Shown one piece after another: positions 10,711 through 21,023 of a stretch of DNA of 64,000 nucleotides. A model generated the notes under the pieces. It searched no databases. It saw nothing but the letters and a program-made list of their open reading frames with translations, and was not told where the DNA came from. Within the stretch, counting starts at the first letter, position 1, and each line of letters begins with the position of its first letter. Made by a program: the position numbers and the translations under genes. The DNA comes from Chaetoceros tenuissimus (taxonomy: Eukaryota > Bacillariophyta > Thalassiosirophyceae > Chaetocerotales > Chaetocerotaceae). Location: assembly GCA_021927905.1 (NCBI GenBank), contig BLLK01000062.1:1302001-1366000 (forward strand), in the 5' to 3' direction.

Positions 10711-12592
10711 ATGTCATATTCAAAAAGAAAGCATGGGCAGGAAGATCAAAGTATCTATGCAAACGAAGTAGATGATCTTGCATTTGCAGCTACTTTTGCA
10801 ATAGTTACTACACCAGATATTCCTTTGCAAGAAACAAAAGAAGTTGAAACAAAAGAAGAGATTGATATAGACGATGAGGATGAAAGCTCATCAGACGAGT
10901 CAGAAGATGAGAAAGATCCAGCAAATGCAGTCAGAGACAATCAAGTTGATGACGAATCATCTGATGACGAGTCCGAAGTTGATTTGACAGAAGAACTCCG
11001 TGAAATAGAAAAGATGGAGGATCAAACAAAAGGAGCTGGAAAAACTCAAATAGTAATCCCTACTACTCAGAATGAAGTAGATCTATATAACTGCCCGGTG
11101 AATGAGCTGGAGAAACGACTGAATTTGGATTTAGGAGTTAGTGATGTCATGCTTTTTCATCCTACTGATCGTGGAATAATGCATGCAAAAGTGACATCTG
11201 ATAGAATACACTCTGCCGGAAAACTCAAATTTCACATGGTTTCAGAACGAACAATTGTTGTCGAGAGTAATAATTTGCCCACACATGGTATTAATGCTTA
11301 TGTTGGAGCTATGAATCTGCAATCATCACTGTTGGATGAAGGAAGTATTCTCTTGTTGAAGTTTGTCAGCAACGATGAAATTATTGCTAAGCAAGAATTT
11401 GGAGAGATAAGTCTTGCTGAAAACGAAATATGTGTCATTCCAGTCGGAAAGATCCTAGAAGTTTTTGGTCCTGTTGCCAAACCATTGTACACACTTCGTC
11501 TTTCGAACAACAAGCATACATCTTTGAAATCAGATGAAACAAAAGATGGCAAGGGCGATGAAGAAAGTAATTCTTCAAAAAGAGAAGATCAAGAAAGTAA
11601 TGATAATAAAGTTTCTGAGACAGACATAGCCCCAGAAAAGTCTGCTGCATCAAATGAGGCATCATCGAAAAATATTGTCGATCCTTGGACCATAGATGGC
11701 GTACTTACGAAATGGCTTCAAGCAAATAAAAACATTGAGATGTTTTACTCGGAAGACCAAGTGAAAATGGTAGATACGCAGATTGTAGTTAAAAATAGTC
11801 GCAAAGGCTGTGGTAAGTTACAATACTCACTATATCAAAAATATTTCTCTTCATTTCAACCAACACTTTCCTATTCTTGGTGGTATAGATGCATCAAATA
11901 TGCACGATGAAGAAGTGACAGATGTTAAAGACATGTATTTCAGTGATGACGAGGAGGAACGCGCGCTAAAGAAAGGGAAAAAGAAAAAGAACCGTAATAT
12001 GAATGAGTTGCAATCAAATATGCAACAAGGGAATCATAATCGTCAAAGAGGTAACTTTACGAGAAATAACAACTCTTATCAAGCTCCACAACAACCATAC
12101 AATCCTTCCAGTCAAACTCAAACACAATACCAACAATACAATCAACCTATGTATCATCAGCAACCTCCAGGTCAATTTCAACAATATCCAAACCAAGGCG
12201 TAGTTCCTACTTATCAATACGCGCCTCAGCACCAACAGCAACAACACCAGCAGCAACCACAATACACTTATCCAAATAATCCACAGCCTCATGTTCAATA
12301 CCAATCATACGCACCACCGCCACCTGTTAACTATCCACATCAAACATTTCAAAATACAGGCGTACCTCCACCGCCACCCCCTCCTCCTAGAGCACAGCAA
12401 CCAACAGCTATGGGCTATGGCCAACCACCACCAAATTATCAACAGGCACAACTTTACCCGAATTCACAGTATCAACAGCCACCTCCACAACCTTACCCCA
12501 CACAATATAATCAAGTAGGTCAAGGCCAAAATCAGCAACAAAATGGGAATAATAATAGTGACACTGTGTACTACAATTATTCAGGAAAGTAG
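10711..12592 (+). CDS. NAF1: H/ACA ribonucleoprotein assembly factor NAF1
   Basis: Exons 10711-11812 and 11889-12592 (76 bp intron); 601 residues; the stop is TAG. NAF1 loads onto dyskerin/Cbf5 in place of Gar1 during nuclear assembly of H/ACA snoRNPs, which later guide pseudouridylation. Seen in order: an acidic N-terminus (residues about 40-110), the Gar1-like beta-barrel core (LLDEGSILLLKF, then GKILEVFGPVAKPLYTLRL near 240-275), and the typical NAF1 motif rebuilt across the intron (KGCDASNMHDEEV) followed by FSDDEEE and a KKGKKKK patch. The C-terminal 220 residues are Q/P/Y-rich low complexity. The ATG at 10711 is chosen because upstream in-frame sequence has no ATG. Confidence 0.92.
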
Positions 12593-12710
12593 TAATACTT
12601 TGGAAGTACTATAAAAACTATTCAATATGCCCTTTATTTCTATTGATCAGAGTTAACATTTATGCCTCAATGTACCATCATACATTCACATTCCATCTCC
12701 TCCTCAAATT

Positions 12711-13202
12711 TCAAAACGTCTTGGTCAAAATAAAACAATCAGGAGGATCAAGCCTCTTGTAATAATTCTCCACCTTTTCTCCTTTCACAAATCCCAATCG
12801 CTCATAAAACCTTATAGCATCTTCATTATTCACCTGTACATGAAGAGAAATCTCATTCACATCCTTTTCACTGCCCTCATTCTTTTCCTTCTGCTCACTA
12901 ACAGCATCCAATACACTTTGAACTAGCTTCGTCCCTACATTTTTACATCTATAACATGGTAGAACTCCAAGTGTCATAATGTACAATTTGGAAGTATCAT
13001 TATCTGGATGCTTGCAGCAGATTGCACCAATTACAAATCCATTATGATATGCGTATTTATTGAGCGTCTCGTTTTTCGATGATACTACTGATTTGTAGAA
13101 TTGGTCAGGGTAGGTCACCGGAAGAGAAGATGAGTTTATAATCTTTAGTTGCGCAATGTTGTCCGCTGTGATTTGTCCAAAATCTATTTCAATATCTTTC
13201 AT
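12711..13202 (-). CDS. NAA50: N-alpha-acetyltransferase 50 (NAA50/San) family
   Basis: 163 residues, single exon, full length for the family. NAA50 acetylates N-terminal methionines and associates with the NatA complex. Seen: the substrate loop FPVTY-like SSLPVTYPDQFY (26-36), YIMTLGVLPCYR (74-85), LHVQVNNEDAIRFYERLGF (120-138) and NYYKR. The catalytic Tyr and His of NAA50 correspond to Y74 and H121, both present. The acetyl-CoA loop, normally R-x-x-G-x-G/A, reads R85-C-K-N-V-G90, so the first glycine is Asn. The product may therefore have weak or no catalytic activity, as described for the yeast member. It is convergent with NAF1, 118 bp apart. Confidence 0.9.
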   Translation of the reverse strand: MKDIEIDFGQITADNIAQLKIINSSSLPVTYPDQFYKSVVSSKNETLNKYAYHNGFVIGAICCKHPDNDTSKLYIMTLGVLPCYRCKNVGTKLVQSVLDAVSEQKEKNEGSEKDVNEISLHVQVNNEDAIRFYERLGFVKGEKVENYYKRLDPPDCFILTKTF

Positions 13203-13587
13203 TTTTTATGCAATATGAAGAGAGGACTGTAGGGTGATCTTCGGCTTGTATATTAGTAGCAATAATTGTTTTAGCAGATTGTTTTGTGTGCATTGGTGAC
13301 TGGTGACCTCTAATCTCATTTGACTATGAACAAAACAAAACAGAGGAAAGATGAGGCAACGATGTTAGGGATAATAAGTATGCAAGCTTACTCCCAAGTT
13401 GACATAGATAAATTGGAAGGAAGCACCCGGATATTTAAGATGCGTGATGTGTTTCGTTGTTTCATTTTTGATCTGATTAGCTCTCTCTAAAATCTCTAAT
13501 GGAAGAAATGTGCAAATTATTTCATTTTAGATAGATAAACCAGATAAACAATATTCTCTCCCATTTGTCAAACAAAATAACAGTACC
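13203..13587. other. Divergent promoter region between NAA50 and the CCB4-like gene
   Basis: 385 bp between divergent starts. AT-rich, with TATA-like stretches (gtatattagtag near 13250, aacaatattctctc near 13550). No gene or RNA is recognised. Confidence 0.4.
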
Positions 13588-14547
13588 ATGATACAAAGAC
13601 AACGTCTCTTCATAGCTCCCCTGATAATTGCAGGTCTAATCGCCTCCAGTCAAGCATTTGTGTCACCTGCCTCAAGCATATCCAATATTCAAAGCACCCA
13701 TCAAGTTGTTCGCAACATTCAGACACGTCTATACGAACAAGATGATAAAAAGGCATCGGTGCAATTATCCACTCCAAGTTTACCAACAGAATTCACACCA
13801 ACATCTGTACTAGATTATATACTATCTCTCCTTACATCAGATCTATCGTCCATTATTCTAGGATCCATTGGTATCTTACTTGCACTCTCGAATCGTCTCT
13901 CTGCCATAGACTACGAAGCGACACTGATACAAAGCAACCAAGCAGCAGATATGGGTATGCAAAGTCGTATGGATCTTTTAGCTGTCTTTTCTGCTGGAGC
14001 TGTGTTATTGAATGGAGTTAGTAAACTGGATATTACAAGTGTCGTTGCAGAAACTGTTGATTTGAATGGTGTCTTGTTAGACAATGTCATGTATAATCCA
14101 GACTACTCAAAGAGTAAAGAGATTGATTGGACACTTGAATCCGTTCAAAAAGCTACCCCTGCAAAGTGCTCTGCTGTATTGATTTATGATAATGATACTT
14201 GGAAAATTGTGGCTATGAAAGGAATAGTCGCTGGAAATTACAACCAATTTTGGAATGGAGTAAATGTTTCTACTCCTATTTTAGATAGATTTTTGAAAAA
14301 TGAAGTTGAAGGGAAGAAGGAAACTTACTTACCGACTCTTCAAGCATTACCCGGGAAGGCAGAATTTGTTTACTTGCCACAAAATACACAAGGTGTTTTG
14401 ATGGTCCCCATGAGTTTACAAGTTGACGGTCAAAATAAAAAAGCTGCGTTGGTATTAGGATCAGACACAGCAAAGAGTTTTACCCCAAGAGACGTTGCAT
14501 GGTGTCAGGTTCTTGCAAGTAGATTAGCTGATACTTGGTCTCCTTAG
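13588..14547 (+). CDS. CCB4: Cofactor assembly of complex C subunit B, CCB2/CCB4-like (plastid)
   Basis: 319 residues, single exon. The N-terminus is a signal peptide (APLIIAGLIASSQA) ending at AFVSPAS, the diatom plastid-import motif. The mature part has two hydrophobic segments (about 85-105 and 130-150) and then a soluble GAF-like region with features I associate with CCB4 and its cyanobacterial relatives: IDWTLESVQKATPAKCSAVL, the central Tyr/Trp-rich strands and the C-terminal FTPRDVAWCQVLASRLADTW. CCB proteins attach heme ci to cytochrome b6 in the thylakoid membrane. The call rests on recalled family patterns; CCB2 rather than CCB4 is possible. Confidence 0.72.
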   Translation: MIQRQRLFIAPLIIAGLIASSQAFVSPASSISNIQSTHQVVRNIQTRLYEQDDKKASVQLSTPSLPTEFTPTSVLDYILSLLTSDLSSIILGSIGILLALSNRLSAIDYEATLIQSNQAADMGMQSRMDLLAVFSAGAVLLNGVSKLDITSVVAETVDLNGVLLDNVMYNPDYSKSKEIDWTLESVQKATPAKCSAVLIYDNDTWKIVAMKGIVAGNYNQFWNGVNVSTPILDRFLKNEVEGKKETYLPTLQALPGKAEFVYLPQNTQGVLMVPMSLQVDGQNKKAALVLGSDTAKSFTPRDVAWCQVLASRLADTWSP

Positions 14548-14731
14548 AAAAATCAGCCAGATGGTGATATAGAGTTATGAAGACTAATTAAAATTAATTA
14601 GTGTTTTCTAATTTTACGATAAAAATATGTTTCAACATGAAAACAGATAATATTTTATTTTGCGATCAATTCTGTCATTCCGGAACGCAAGGACTTCATG
14701 TTTATTGTACTAGATTATTGGCAATCGCCAT

Positions 14732-16731
14732 TTAGTTTTGCTCTCCATGTTTCCCTTCATGATCCCCAAAACTCATGCGCCCCTGTCCTGGATGGTCTCC
14801 CATGTATTGGTTTCCTCTCATTCCACCCATTTCACCTCCCATGGATCCACGGGACATTCTGTCGAACGCAGAGTTTCTCATCATTTCTTGTCCTCCTCCA
14901 CCCATCGGCATCATTTGCATTTCTTGCCCGTTATTCATCATCATGATGACTTCTCCTCCTTGCTGGCTGCCCAAACTCTGGCGACCCATTCTATTCATAT
15001 CTCCGCCCATTCCTTGTTGCCCTCCCATGCGGTCCATACCAGACATTCCACCTTCATTGTAGTTTCCACCCGGCATATTGTACTGTCCCATACCTCCCAT
15101 CATCTGTTGCTGGCGGTCATATCCACTCATTTGATTGGATCCATCTCTGCCTCCACGCATACTGTCATATGGCATCATTTCCTGTTGGGAATATCCACCA
15201 TTGCTACTGCCTCCATAGCTCATTCTCGCAGAAGGCATTGATGGGGTTTCGTAAGGAATAGCACCTCCCATACCTCCATGCATCTGAGACATTCTCATCT
15301 GGCGCATATGCATCTGATCTACTTGACGCATGTCCATGTGGCCCATCATATCTTGACTATTACCACCTCCAGATCCACCACCCATGAAACGATTCATTGA
15401 ATTACTCATGAGCTGGCGATTCATGCCTCCTCCTCTTGGGTCTTGATCGTAAGCCCCACTAGGATTGTTCATTCCTCCTCCCATGCTGTTGTAACCTCCG
15501 CCCATGGAATCCATCATATTATTTCTCATTCCTCCTCTGTTCATGCTCATTCCGGAGCTTGAAATTTGGGAATCCATATTAGCTCTCATAGCATTTTGCA
15601 TGCTTGGATGCATCATAGGGTTTGCATTTGGGTGGGGACGAACATCGCCATATGCATCGTTACTCTGACTCTCACTGTTCGCACTTCCATTCAACATTGG
15701 AAGCTGAGACTCTAGCATAGGATCAATATCAACCCACTGTAGGCGAGGTCAAACAATGTTAAACATGTAAGTAAAGATGACAATCGGTTACAATCTACTT
15801 CACAAAATTCCAAAAAACATACCTCAATAAGATGTGTTTTGCATGAAACAGTAGCAAGGAAGGTTCTAGAACGTGGAATATCTTCCATTTTCTTAGCTTC
15901 TCTAGCAATAATTTCGTCTATACTCAACTCTTTTTCTTCCTTCTTATCGGAGTCATCTGCCTCCTTGGTATCTTCCTTCTTCTCAGATTCTCCTTCTTTC
16001 TTTCCTGAGTCTTTCTCTCCCTCAGCAGCGTCGTCTTTCTTTTCTGCGACCTTGGTCTCTTCAGCCTTATCATCACCTGCCTCTTTGCTGGAGTCATTCT
16101 TGTGCTTTAGATCGTCCGAAGATTCTCCACCCGGTGCGTTCTTGAGCTCAAGACTCTCCCCATCTTCTCCCTTCCGGCGCTTATTCGACGGAGAGTCAGA
16201 AGCAGCAGAGGTCCTAGTTGGCTGCACACCAGGCTTCAAGCTGCAAATAACATATACGGTGCTCCAAGGCAGTTGGCGATGTCCTTTGTTCTGCCTACAG
16301 TATGTTCTGGTGTAGTTTTTGTCTTTACATGGTGCACATATCGGAGTAAGGGGATTCAACTTCCCTTTCAGGTTGAAAGCAATTGGAGGAACAACCTTCG
16401 CCATAAATGGTCCGTCCAGGAGTTTCCCATCTTCACCTAGACAAGAAGCATCCAGGGAAACGCACACATAGGTCTCACACCAAGCTAGGTCTGTATGGCA
16501 ATCTCTACCACGACAATGCTCTCTTGTCTTGAAGTTCTTCTTGCACCTCTCACACACAGGTAAGCATCGAGGAGGGAACTGCACATCGATAGGGAACTGA
16601 AACCCCGGTGGCGTGAACCGCAATACGTTTGCATTGCGGCGGTTGTTGCCGTAAGACGAGTACATGTTAGCTTTATGTGTCTTAGTTGGGGGAGCAGAGC
16701 CTAAGACTGGATAGTTGTAGTGAGAGATCAT
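14732..16731 (-). CDS. Cys/His-motif protein with Met/Gly-rich tail, unknown function
   Basis: Two exons, 16731-15823 and 15736-14732 (86 bp intron); 637 residues. The N-terminal domain (about 35-170) has zinc-binding-type spacing: CLPVCERCKKNF, HCRGRDCH, WCETYVC, then a second half with CAPCKDKNYTRTYCR, H and W. I know similar CERCKKNFKTREHCR-type proteins only as uncharacterised diatom proteins. After it come a Lys/Glu/Asp-rich charged region (185-295) and a C-terminal 330-residue tract of Met, Gly, Asn and Ser (MGG, GGGM, QMSGM repeats), probably disordered. A role in nucleic-acid binding or transcription is a guess. Strong antisense frames over the tail are composition artefacts. Confidence 0.75.
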
Positions 16732-17833
16732 CTAATATATTTGGAAGCTGGACAACTCTAACGATAAATACACTAAAAGGTAATAACTTAGAAAATAACT
16801 TTCTATGATTTCATCAAATTAGTAAATCCTCAGGCGGTGGAATAATCCTACTAGTCGGTCACATCTGAATGAGCAGATTTACTACAAAATTAGATCTAAT
16901 CAAATTTAAAGGGGCTATAGTAATCTGCCAACGTGCATCTAAATGGCCTATTTAAAAGTCTGTTTGAAAATTTCAACCGCCAAAGCGCAGCTACCTTCGC
17001 AGTGCCGACTCAACGCACGGAACTTTACTTTTTTGGAATGAGCGGTCGAGGATGACGGAGACACGTTTCTTCCCTTCAACAAGGATAAGATCTGAGGTTT
17101 GGTAGTTCTACTCACTAGTAGTTTAGTACACAGCAAGCAAAATTGCATTAAAATTCACTTTCCATAACTTAGGTTTTTTGATATCTAATGAAGTAATTCA
17201 GACATGATAAAGTTTCACACGAGATTTTGCAAGGAAGCTAAGTTTGGTGATCCAATCTAATTAAGAGTGATTATTAAGAATTTGAAGACTTTGTGTCGAC
17301 AACATACTTAGTCTTTCGTGAGACTGACTCTAGTTTTTTCCTCATTTAGTTACACTGCACTTCTACACGTAAAACTTGAAACAGAGTTTTTGGCTTGGAA
17401 TTTGTTGTGAATTGGAATTTCAGTATTCGATATTTTCTCTTACTCTACTGCATCTGTTCTGACATCTTTGCACATGCATGTTTCGCATGGGGTTTTGATT
17501 GCACATGAAGAACCTGAAAATAGGGAACACATAACACAGTGCAGAGTGCAGTACCATATGTAATGAATGCTGTATGTACGTAATCCAGAGCCCCAACGCG
17601 ACTTTTTTCCCTCGACCGACGGGTCATTGTCAACCTTTTTGACGGGTCATTGTGCTCTTAACCTATGTCGAAAAGTTGAGCTAATTTCAGTAAATAAACA
17701 CGATACTACTACTAAATATACTTTTAAAATGAAGTATTACACGTATTCATTCTATGTTATCATTTCTATTATCTAGAGATTTTGAAGTAGTAAAATTACA
17801 AACATGATCATGTCATTATTACAAAGGCATAAT
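16732..17833. other. Gene-poor intergenic region
   Basis: 1.1 kb upstream of the Cys-motif gene and downstream of the methyltransferase-like gene. Short frames at 16948-17148 and 17445-17633 show no protein-like features. A 13-base direct repeat (gacgggtcattgt) occurs at 17618-17630 and 17641-17653. No RNA gene was recognised. Confidence 0.4.
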
Positions 17834-19018
17834 CTACACACCCTTTACTTTCATTGATTGTCTTTCCCATCCTAACTTTATCTTCTTTTCATGATCTTTA
17901 GCAATACGCTCAAATTCAATCAATTTCAGACCGTCTTCTTTGCTCAAAGATGTTTCATAGTCAACATGCTTTTTGACGAGCAGCATTTGTCGTCCCGACT
18001 TGTAGAAGTCGACTTGTATTTCAGGGATATTTGTCTTGATCAACTCATAGAATTCCGACCATAGTCGAGGAGTTGTTTCTGAAAGAATGAAGCAAGTATT
18101 TGGAGCAGCCTTTTGAAATAATTCTTTGAAGAAGATGAAATTGGATTCTCTCAATAATTGCGCATTCTCTGCAATGCAGTATTGACAAATTATCACTTGA
18201 CAATCATAAATCTCCACATTTAGATTTTCATTGTTTGCGTCAGTAAGCGATCTTGTTATATCGCATTTTCCTCCCCATTCACAATTCATTTTTGGTTGGT
18301 TCAGTGCTCTTCTGGAAGAATGACCCATTGCTTCTACAAGGTCAGACCACCCAGTTTCATAGTCAAATATTTTCCCTTCGATATGATGTCCAATTGTCCT
18401 TCCATTAGCAGAAAATGCTGATGCCAAGGCTACTGCAACAAAATCATAAGCCGGACCGCCACCAAGACTTATGACTTTGAAACTTTTCTCTCTTCTATCA
18501 TTATACTTCAACATAGGACTATCAACAATTGCTTCAGTCCAGGTATCAGAAAAATTATACATTGGATTGTACAAGTCGAAAAACAAATCTGCAAGGTCTC
18601 GACTTCTATTAAAAAACTCTAGAGCGTATCCTGATCTTGCAGACCTATCTTCAAATGAAGGCATAACACCATTATCAGCCGCTACTCCGAGATTGTAGAA
18701 TAGATGTTCAAACTTCGACTTGTCTGCTGGATAAGGCAAATTCTGAGATAGATCATATCTGATGGCGGAAATGGCTTCAACACACCAATGCTTCCACGCA
18801 CGACGGTAACTTGCTGAACCTGGTTTTCGATCAGAATACTTTTGTGCTAAGTCATACAATTCTTGAGGTGTAGCAATATTTTGAATCTCTCCTCTTTCTT
18901 GCTTTTGAATGAAGCTCTTCTTTCCCAGCCTTTTTCTCGGAAGTGCTTCTGCGCTAAATGCTTGAACCTCAACTAAGATAAATAAGGTAAAGAAACATAC
19001 TTTACTGACGATCCCCAT
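17834..19018 (-). CDS. Methyltransferase-like protein with signal peptide
   Basis: 394 residues, single exon. Residues 1-20 form a signal peptide (VCFFTLFILVEVQA) followed by FSAEALPRKR, which resembles a plastid import junction though the motif is not strict. The middle contains a Rossmann nucleotide-binding turn, KVISLGGGPAYDF (about 188-200), and an acidic/Asp strand (IFDYETGWSDLVEAM), as in class I SAM-dependent methyltransferases. A later VIICQYCIAENAQLL matches the position of the motif III/IV region. Similar sequences are, as far as I know, uncharacterised in diatoms. The substrate is unknown. Confidence 0.6.
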   Translation of the reverse strand: MGIVSKVCFFTLFILVEVQAFSAEALPRKRLGKKSFIQKQERGEIQNIATPQELYDLAQKYSDRKPGSASYRRAWKHWCVEAISAIRYDLSQNLPYPADKSKFEHLFYNLGVAADNGVMPSFEDRSARSGYALEFFNRSRDLADLFFDLYNPMYNFSDTWTEAIVDSPMLKYNDRREKSFKVISLGGGPAYDFVAVALASAFSANGRTIGHHIEGKIFDYETGWSDLVEAMGHSSRRALNQPKMNCEWGGKCDITRSLTDANNENLNVEIYDCQVIICQYCIAENAQLLRESNFIFFKELFQKAAPNTCFILSETTPRLWSEFYELIKTNIPEIQVDFYKSGRQMLLVKKHVDYETSLSKEDGLKLIEFERIAKDHEKKIKLGWERQSMKVKGV

Positions 19019-19295
19019 ATTGGATTTGTATCAGAGATAGATAATCGGAATATAGCTAGTTAAGGTGTAGTTTCTTTTTTAGCTTTTCTGTGCTGGAGGA
19101 AAAGGTAAAGTAGAAAGTTTGCGTGTGGTGTTTTCTTCTTTAAATTTGTGAGCTGTAAAAGGCCTTGAGTGTGTCGTCATTTTCTTTGACACCACGAAAA
19201 AAGCAAAAAAGCACAGCAGAAGACAGAAGAACGCATACTGAGGATGTGAAGATCCATTGATGTTCTTGCTCTACTACCACACACCACTTTTTCAA

Positions 19296-20984
19296 ATGGA
19301 TAAGGAATGTCAAATCTGCATGATCGAAGAGCCTCTGCTCTGGATGCCCTGTGGTCACAGAGCTTGTCGAGTCTGCTTAGAACGCGTCCTCTTTGCGAGA
19401 GTAAATGATGAATCAACACATGAGAACATTGCAGCAAACTCAATAATTGATGAGGAGGAGTTGATTGAAAATTACTATGTAAACTGTTCTGGTTGGGGGA
19501 GATGTCCATTCTGTAGGCGTTTGATATCGATGTATGACATCAAAGAAAGTGCAGATTCTCTCAAAAGTTTTTACACAAAACACTTGGATATTTGGAGCAC
19601 AGAGGTTGCTGGGTTGATATATGTAGATAGAGACAAATCTATGCGAATTGAATTCCCATCTTGTGACGATGAAATACCTACAGTCACTTTCATTGCGGCT
19701 GGCGCAGATGTTGTTGTTCCTTTCGAAGATGGATTCCATTACAACAAAACTTGTAAAAGCTTTTATGGATGTATTGATCTCAGTAAAGTTGAAGAATTTC
19801 CAAATAAAGAGGAAAGATGGGAAATGGTAATGCAATTTTCCACCGATCTCAGATTTATTATCCATGGAATGATTGTAAAGAAACCAATATCGTTACAGTA
19901 CAAAAATATTAAAGATTGTCCTCTTTCTGGAACATGGATTGTGAGATGGCAACGCTCAAATGAAAAGGGAGTTGATCGTAATGATCTCACGTCAGTAAGA
20001 ATGAAAGTATACGGAAATAAATTTGTTTGTCATAGTATTGAATATGAACTCAATCTTGGCAACGACGAGGAATCTAGAGTGCATTTTCATTGGCCATATT
20101 CTAATAATATTCAAGTTGCAGAAAGTGGTGTCAATTTACAAAGAAAGCCAGATGGACCAGATATTGGCGAAACCATTGTATGGACAGTAGACTCAGACGA
20201 CTATTTCAGAATATTCTGGACTAGAGAAACAAAAGAAATTTTGAATGAACCTTGCGTCGTTCAAAGATTGGGCTACAGAAGTACTTTATTTCATAGAATT
20301 GATCGATCTCGACAACGAGAGAAACCAGAATGCAACAGCCAATCACTCTTTCCCAATGTCTTTATGCAAGGACTCACAATTGGCATAGCATCCTATCATT
20401 TTGTTTCAAAAGATGGTGACGGTGAGGAAGGAGCTTATATATCTTATGAATCCATAAAATGCGCAGACTGGCCGCCTCTAGACAACGGTTCGCCAGTTCC
20501 AGCAAGAGTTCCTTTTGAAGACATATCTTACGATGAAGAAACTCGAACTTTTCGGGGAACAATTCCCTGGCAAGAAAGATATGGTACTTCATGGAATGGT
20601 GCAATTAAGTGGAACTATGAAATGAAATTTGATTCGGAATTCATTTGTATTGCCACTGGAAATGTGAAATCTATTCGAGCAGATGGAAACTCAGATGATT
20701 CATTCAATCATATCTATGGAGAGTCGCTTCTTTATGTAAATGGTGGCATTTTCAACAAGATTCGACAGCTTTTGACTGCGCCTTTAGATGATCCCACAGC
20801 GGGTCAGCCAAATGATGATGAGACTGAAATTGATGGATTAGTGATTAGAGCAAACATCGAAAAGATTAGAGAAAGACTGTCAGATGAAAATGTTTCAGCA
20901 CGTCTTAAACATTACATCACAACAAATATTGGAATAGGTGCATTTACGATGAAGGAGGATGACTTAATTGACTACAATTTATAG
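19296..20984 (+). CDS. RING-HC protein with an uncharacterised repeated C-terminal region
   Basis: 562 residues from M19296; an in-frame ATG at 19260 would add 12 residues. A RING finger starts at once: C5-x2-C8, C19-x-H21-x2-C24-x2-C27, then a roughly 40-residue insertion and the last pair CPFC near 70. This suggests E3 ubiquitin ligase activity. The remaining 490 residues contain no domain I can name. They are Trp/Phe-rich beta-type sequence with at least two resembling blocks: SGTWIVRWQRS... with RVHFHWPYS, and FRGTIPWQERYGTSWNGAIKW... with MKFDSEFICI. It could be a substrate-binding region. No membrane segment. Divergent from the preceding gene. Confidence 0.75.
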   Translation: MDKECQICMIEEPLLWMPCGHRACRVCLERVLFARVNDESTHENIAANSIIDEEELIENYYVNCSGWGRCPFCRRLISMYDIKESADSLKSFYTKHLDIWSTEVAGLIYVDRDKSMRIEFPSCDDEIPTVTFIAAGADVVVPFEDGFHYNKTCKSFYGCIDLSKVEEFPNKEERWEMVMQFSTDLRFIIHGMIVKKPISLQYKNIKDCPLSGTWIVRWQRSNEKGVDRNDLTSVRMKVYGNKFVCHSIEYELNLGNDEESRVHFHWPYSNNIQVAESGVNLQRKPDGPDIGETIVWTVDSDDYFRIFWTRETKEILNEPCVVQRLGYRSTLFHRIDRSRQREKPECNSQSLFPNVFMQGLTIGIASYHFVSKDGDGEEGAYISYESIKCADWPPLDNGSPVPARVPFEDISYDEETRTFRGTIPWQERYGTSWNGAIKWNYEMKFDSEFICIATGNVKSIRADGNSDDSFNHIYGESLLYVNGGIFNKIRQLLTAPLDDPTAGQPNDDETEIDGLVIRANIEKIRERLSDENVSARLKHYITTNIGIGAFTMKEDDLIDYNL

Positions 20985-21023
20985 GTGTATATTAAGTTTT
21001 CTTTCCTAAACTAGGTTTGTTTA

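Noticed and set aside
15839-16315. 158-codon plus-strand Ser/Phe-rich frame
   Set aside because: Antisense of the Lys/Glu/Asp-rich segment of the Cys-motif gene; the composition is a direct consequence of that.
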